Shown: one piece after another, positions 6,851 to 10,509 of the stretch
Layout: each line of letters starts with the position of its first letter
Numbering within the stretch: the stretch's first letter is position 1
NCBI GenBank assembly: GCA_015485995.1
Contig: WFSP01000020.1
Span: 1 to 10,509, forward strand
Source of the DNA: Caldisericales bacterium
GTDB lineage: Bacteria > Caldisericota > Caldisericia > Caldisericales > Caldisericaceae
DNA: 10,509 nucleotides
Direction of reading: 5' to 3'
The notes under the pieces: model-generated
What the model was told of the DNA's origin: nothing
The model's database searches: none
Seen by the model: only the letters and a program-made list of their open reading frames with translations
Program-made: the position numbers and the translations under genes

Positions 6851-7917
6851 ATTTACCAACAATAAAATTAGAAAAACGTATGCCACCACCAGTGTGGTTT
6901 CAAGTTCTTACCCCTATTCTTGCCGTATTGATTTCGTTGCTTATATCAGCAATTTTTATTTTACTTCTTCACAAGAACCCAATAACCGCTTTTTACTATA
7001 TGTTTGACGGTTCCATAGGCAATGCATTTGCCTTTAAAGAGATGCTCGTCAAGGCAGCACCCCTAATTCTTACGGGAGTTGCCGTTGCCATTGCATTCAT
7101 TGCCAAATATTGGAATATCGGTGCAGAGGGACAGTTATACGCAGGGGCCCTTGCTGCAACCTGGGTGGGTATGATGCAACTTCCACTTTCACCCGTATTA
7201 TACATAACGCTTGTCATAGTAGTAGGTTTTGCAGCGGGTGCAATTTGGTCAGCTATCCCAGGATACCTTAAAGCCAAATTTAAAGTAGACGATGTCGTTA
7301 CCACGTTGCTTATGAACTATATTATGATTTATATTGTAAGTGCAATGCTAAACGGGCCTTGGAGAAACCCGGTAACTATGTATCCTTCTTCTGCTCCAAT
7401 TGCAACAAATGCAAGATTCCCAATAATTATTCCTCGCTCCAGAGTTCACTTTGGTTTAATTATTTCTCTGCTTGCAGTAGTATTTATGTATTTCCTTGTT
7501 AGAAGGACAAAGCTTGGTTTCCGGATAAGAGCTACCGGGGCAAATCCATTTGCCGCAAAATTCCTCGGTATTGACACCGTTAAATCTATCATTCTTGTTT
7601 CCATTATAAGCGGCGGGATAGCAGGACTTGCAGGTGTAGGAGAAGTTGCCGGCGTACATTATCATCTAATTAACGGAATATCTCCTAATTACGGGTATAG
7701 CGGAATTATAATTGCAATGTTGGGCAGGCTAAATTCCATAGGCGTATTACTTGCCGCTATATATTTTGCTATTATCATAAACGGGGCGCAACTAATGAGT
7801 ATCACATTAAACATCCCATCATATATTGCAGATGTGATTCAAGGTGTGACTCTTATCGTAATGCTTGCGATGCTCCTGTTGTTTGAATACAGGGTAAAAA
7901 TAAGGAGGTCAAAATGA
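6847..7917 (+). CDS. ABC importer permease 1 (NupP/YufP-like)
   Basis: This 356-residue inner-membrane protein is one half of the transport channel of the nucleoside-type importer. It belongs to the branched-chain amino acid/ribose permease superfamily. A short cytoplasmic N-terminus is followed by a first membrane segment (about 18-41), a second (about 66-86) leading into the family motif NIGAEGQL (90-97), and several further hydrophobic segments. The basic loop RRTKLGFRIRATGANPFAAK (219-238) matches the cytoplasmic loop that couples to the ATPase. Length and motif order fit the longer of the two permeases in BMP-type systems. The gene overlaps the ATPase gene by four bases (ATGA), with AGGAGG at 6832-6837 in the end of the ATPase frame, and overlaps the second permease in the same way, so the three are probably translationally coupled. 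Confidence 0.94.
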   Translation: MNLPTIKLEKRMPPPVWFQVLTPILAVLISLLISAIFILLLHKNPITAFYYMFDGSIGNAFAFKEMLVKAAPLILTGVAVAIAFIAKYWNIGAEGQLYAGALAATWVGMMQLPLSPVLYITLVIVVGFAAGAIWSAIPGYLKAKFKVDDVVTTLLMNYIMIYIVSAMLNGPWRNPVTMYPSSAPIATNARFPIIIPRSRVHFGLIISLLAVVFMYFLVRRTKLGFRIRATGANPFAAKFLGIDTVKSIILVSIISGGIAGLAGVGEVAGVHYHLINGISPNYGYSGIIIAMLGRLNSIGVLLAAIYFAIIINGAQLMSITLNIPSYIADVIQGVTLIVMLAMLLLFEYRVKIRRSK

Positions 7918-8852
7918 GTACTGGTTTTTGGACTCTAACATTTTGGGTTGGGTTTCTTGCTGCTACCGTAAGGGTTGCTACTCCTTTAATTATTGCAACA
8001 CTTGGTGAAACTTTTGCAGAACGCTCAGGTGTTCTTAATTTAGGAATTGAAGGAATGATGATATTCGGAGCGTTAGCAGGGTTTTTAACTACGTATTTTA
8101 CTAAAAGTTTATGGCTTGGCGTTTTAGTCGCTACATTATCCGGCGTAGCATTTGGCTGGCTTATGGCGTTCTTAACAGTCACTCTTAGCCTTAGTCAGCA
8201 TGTTTCCGGATTGGGCATTACAATATTTGCAAGTGGACTTGCATATTATACATACAGAGGAGTTATCGGCTCCCCAAGTGTTCCACCTACAATTAAAGCA
8301 TTTAGTACGTTGAAGATACCTTTATTGTGGAAAATTCCCATTTTAGGACCCGTGCTTTTTAATCAGTATGCAATCACATATATTGGGGTCCTTCTTGTGC
8401 CATTGGCAGGCTATTTAATTTACAAAACCACATTCGGACTATCTTTGCGTGCAGTAGGGGAAAACCCAGAAGCAGCAGATGCTATGGGTATTAACGTGTA
8501 TAAAATTCGATATTCTGCACTCCTTATCGCCGGCGGTCTTGCAGGTTTATCCGGTGCTTTCTTTACCCTTGCGGAATTCAATATGTTTTTATATGACATT
8601 GTTGCCGGAAGAGGCTGGGTAGCAATCGCTCTTGTAATATTTGCTAATTGGATACCGTCAAAAGTATTATGGGGAGCGTTATTTTTCGGTAGCATTGATG
8701 CAATAGGGTTAAGATTGCAGGGCACACCAATAAAGGTACCATTTCAAGTATACCTAATGCTTCCTTATATACTTACCATTATTGTTTTAATTCTTATTGC
8801 AAGAAATGCCTCTTACCCATCTGCATTGCTAAAGCCTTACAGGAGAGAATAA
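7914..8852 (+). CDS. ABC importer permease 2 (NupQ/YufQ-like)
   Basis: This 312-residue membrane protein is the second, shorter permease and pairs with permease 1. It has the family pattern GETFAERSGVLNLGIEGMM (E36, R37 and N42 to E46 are the key residues) in the first third. The coupling loop RAVGENPEAADAMGI starts at Arg179. Most of the rest is hydrophobic membrane segments, including a long C-terminal one (YILTIIVLILIA). Length is typical. The start overlaps the stop of permease 1 (ATGA at 7914-7917) behind AAGGAGG. This is the last gene of the operon; a new promoter lies 15 bases beyond its stop codon, and no terminator hairpin is visible between them. Confidence 0.94.
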   Translation: MSTGFWTLTFWVGFLAATVRVATPLIIATLGETFAERSGVLNLGIEGMMIFGALAGFLTTYFTKSLWLGVLVATLSGVAFGWLMAFLTVTLSLSQHVSGLGITIFASGLAYYTYRGVIGSPSVPPTIKAFSTLKIPLLWKIPILGPVLFNQYAITYIGVLLVPLAGYLIYKTTFGLSLRAVGENPEAADAMGINVYKIRYSALLIAGGLAGLSGAFFTLAEFNMFLYDIVAGRGWVAIALVIFANWIPSKVLWGALFFGSIDAIGLRLQGTPIKVPFQVYLMLPYILTIIVLILIARNASYPSALLKPYRRE

Positions 8853-8867
8853 ACACTCAAAAAGTCA

Positions 8868-8896
8868 TTGACATTTTAGGCATTTTCTAATACAAT
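8868..8896 (+). promoter_or_regulatory. Near-consensus sigma-70 promoter for the carboxyltransferase unit
   Basis: TTGACA (8868-8873) matches the -35 consensus perfectly. TACAAT (8891-8896) matches the -10 consensus at five of six positions. The spacer is exactly 17 bases. Transcription would start near 8903, leaving a leader of about 44 bases before the ATG at 8947, with AAGGAGG at 8936-8942. No operator-like repeat is obvious around it. Confidence 0.8.
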
Positions 8897-8946
8897 TGAA
8901 ACGAGTTTTATTTTAAAGCTGACATAAATTATACCAAGGAGGTAAA

Positions 8947-10494
8947 ATGGACATAAAAGAAGTAGTTCTTAAATTGAAGGAAAAGAAAGAAAAAATTGCA
9001 AACCAGGGCGGTAAAACTGCGGTAGAAAAACAACATGCCAAGGGGAAACTAACAGCCCGCGAAAGAATAGGGCTTCTCGTAGACCCTGGGACATTTCAAG
9101 AATTTGATATGTTTGAAAAAACACGCTCTACTTACTTTGGATTAGACAAAAAAGACATTCCGGCAGATGGTGTAGTAACAGGAATAGGAAAAGTCAACGG
9201 AAGACGGATTGCATTATACGCTCAAGATTTTACCGTAGTAGGTGGCTCTTTAGGAGAGATGCATGCGCTAAAAATTGCAAAAATGCAGGATATGGCAATG
9301 AAACTTGGAATTCCGTTCATAGGTATGAATGATTCCGGAGGAGCACGTATTCAAGAAGGAGTTGACTCTTTACGGGGATACGGAGAAATTTTTATAAGAA
9401 ATGTTAAGGCATCCGGTGTAGTGCCCCAAATTTCTATTGCTATGGGGCCAACTGCAGTAGGCGCAGTTTACTCACCTGCAATAACTGATTTTGTTATCAT
9501 GACTGAAAAAGCAATGATGTACATAACCGGGCCAAATGTAGTAAAGGCTGTTACAGGAGAAAACGTAACACACGAAGAATTAGGGGGAGGGATGGTTCAT
9601 AACCAGAAAAGCGGAGTAGCACAGTTTCTTGCTCCGGATGATAAAAGTGCAATAGAAACCGCCAAAAAACTTCTTTCGTTTATTCCAGATAATTATCTAC
9701 AGGAACCCCCGACTTACGATACAGAAGACCCTGTTGATAGAAAAACTCCTGAATTAATTAATGCAGTGCCAACTGAACCAAACAAAGGCTATAATGTAAA
9801 AGATATTATAAAAAGCGTTGTAGATAATGGAGACTTTTTGGAATTACATGAACTTTTTGCACAAAATGCCGTCATTGGATTTGGAAGAATCGGCGGGAAA
9901 ACGGTAGGCATAGTAGCTAATCAGGCAAAATACCTTGCAGGCGTTCTTGACATCAACTCATCTGACAAAATCGCTCGTTTTGTACGTTTCTGCGATGCAT
10001 TCAACATCCCTCTTATTACATTTGTAGATACACCAGGCTACCTTCCCGGTACATCTCAAGAACACAATGGCGTAATTAGACATGGAGCAAAAGTGTTGTA
10101 TGCCTATTCGGAAGCAACTGTCCCAAAAATAACGCTGATACTAAGAAAAGCATATGGAGGCGCTTATATCGCTATGTGCTCACAGCACCTCGGTGCAGAT
10201 GTAGTCTTTGCCTACCCTCAAGCAGAAATTGCAGTAATGGGAGCAGCCGGAGCAGCAAACATTATTTTTAGGAAAGAGATTAAAAAAGTAGAGAAACCTG
10301 AAGAATTTAGGGCTGAAAAAATTAAAGAATACAGAGAGCAGTTCGCAAATCCTTACCGTGCTGCAGAGCGCGGGTATGTTGATGATGTAATAAGTCCCGA
10401 AGATACCCGTACTGTTTTGGCATCATCCCTTGACCTCCTCAAAACGAAGAGTGAAGAAATGCCTCAGAAAAAACACGGCAACATTCCTCTATAA
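8947..10494 (+). CDS. Acyl-CoA carboxylase beta / methylmalonyl-CoA decarboxylase carboxyltransferase subunit
   Basis: This 515-residue carboxyltransferase moves CO2 between carboxybiotin and an acyl-CoA, most likely propionyl-CoA/methylmalonyl-CoA. It has two crotonase-like halves. The N-terminal half has KGKLTARERI, GGSLGEMHA and the acyl-CoA pocket NDSGGARIQEG (128-138). The C-terminal half has the carboxybiotin pocket DTPGYLPGTSQE (Gly364-Gly368), RKAYGGAYIAMCS and EIAVMGAAGAANIIF. It ends in KKHGNIPL, the usual C-terminus of the family, so it is complete. Ile408 in GGAYIAM is where many propionyl-CoA carboxylases have Asp. The segment from there to the end closely recalls the transcarboxylase 12S and methylmalonyl-CoA decarboxylase alpha subunits, which favours these over a propionyl-CoA carboxylase. 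It has its own promoter, and another gene appears to start 11 bases downstream. Biotin carrier and decarboxylase subunits would be expected there. Family certain, exact enzyme unsettled. Confidence 0.94.
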   Translation: MDIKEVVLKLKEKKEKIANQGGKTAVEKQHAKGKLTARERIGLLVDPGTFQEFDMFEKTRSTYFGLDKKDIPADGVVTGIGKVNGRRIALYAQDFTVVGGSLGEMHALKIAKMQDMAMKLGIPFIGMNDSGGARIQEGVDSLRGYGEIFIRNVKASGVVPQISIAMGPTAVGAVYSPAITDFVIMTEKAMMYITGPNVVKAVTGENVTHEELGGGMVHNQKSGVAQFLAPDDKSAIETAKKLLSFIPDNYLQEPPTYDTEDPVDRKTPELINAVPTEPNKGYNVKDIIKSVVDNGDFLELHELFAQNAVIGFGRIGGKTVGIVANQAKYLAGVLDINSSDKIARFVRFCDAFNIPLITFVDTPGYLPGTSQEHNGVIRHGAKVLYAYSEATVPKITLILRKAYGGAYIAMCSQHLGADVVFAYPQAEIAVMGAAGAANIIFRKEIKKVEKPEEFRAEKIKEYREQFANPYRAAERGYVDDVISPEDTRTVLASSLDLLKTKSEEMPQKKHGNIPL

Positions 10495-10505
10495 GGTAGA
10501 AAAAA

Positions 10506-10509
10506 ATGA
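10506..10509 (+). CDS. Probable start codon of the next gene (partial, cut by window end)
   Basis: An ATG at 10506-10508 lies 11 bases after the carboxyltransferase stop codon, behind a modest purine-rich AAGGTAG stretch (10493-10499). Only one codon is visible, so nothing can be read of the protein. In related clusters a decarboxylase gamma/delta subunit, a biotin carrier or an epimerase often follows; this is expectation, not observation. Confidence 0.35.

Noticed and set aside
236..8725. Open frames on the minus strand within the genes
   Set aside because: They mirror strongly supported + strand genes, have no ribosome binding sites or recognisable motifs, and are shadows.

Overview
The window is A+T-rich bacterial DNA that is almost fully coding. 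Eight genes lie on the + strand, with strong AAGGAGG-type ribosome binding sites and overlapping or closely spaced reading frames. A lipoprotein signal peptide, purple-bacterial-type ABC genes and Shine-Dalgarno sites show that it is bacterial. The proteins are rich in Lys/Glu, AGA and ATA codons are frequent, and there is a biotin-dependent carboxyltransferase. This would suit an anaerobic, possibly thermophilic lineage (Firmicutes, Thermotogota, Caldisericota or similar), but the sequence alone does not fix the taxon.

Layout: bases 1-133 are a leader or intergenic stretch. Bases 134-8852 look like one operon of seven genes. The first three are a catabolic module: the molybdopterin-binding large subunit of a xanthine dehydrogenase-family hydroxylase, its [2Fe-2S] small subunit, and a cytosine deaminase-like amidohydrolase. 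The next four are a complete BMP/PnrA-type (NupNOPQ/YufNOPQ-like) ABC importer: lipoprotein, double ATPase and two permeases. A strong 26-bp perfect palindrome lies between the lipoprotein and ATPase genes. A near-consensus sigma-70 promoter at 8868-8896 then starts a second unit. It opens with a full-length acyl-CoA carboxylase/methylmalonyl-CoA decarboxylase carboxyltransferase subunit (8947-10494). The start codon of a further gene sits at the very end of the window.

How the genes may work together (inference): the importer brings in a nucleoside or a related N-heterocycle, the molybdenum hydroxylase oxidises the ring, and the amidohydrolase acts on the base or its oxidation product. Two active sites depart from their best-known relatives. 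The hydroxylase lacks the equivalent of bovine XDH Glu802, and the amidohydrolase lacks the equivalents of two E. coli CodA residues (His214, a metal ligand, and Glu217, an acid/base). The substrates are therefore probably not simply xanthine and cytosine. No FAD subunit for the hydroxylase is present in the window. The carboxyltransferase belongs to propionyl/methylmalonyl-CoA metabolism and is probably a separate function.

I found no mobile element, CRISPR array, tRNA or rRNA, and no defence system.
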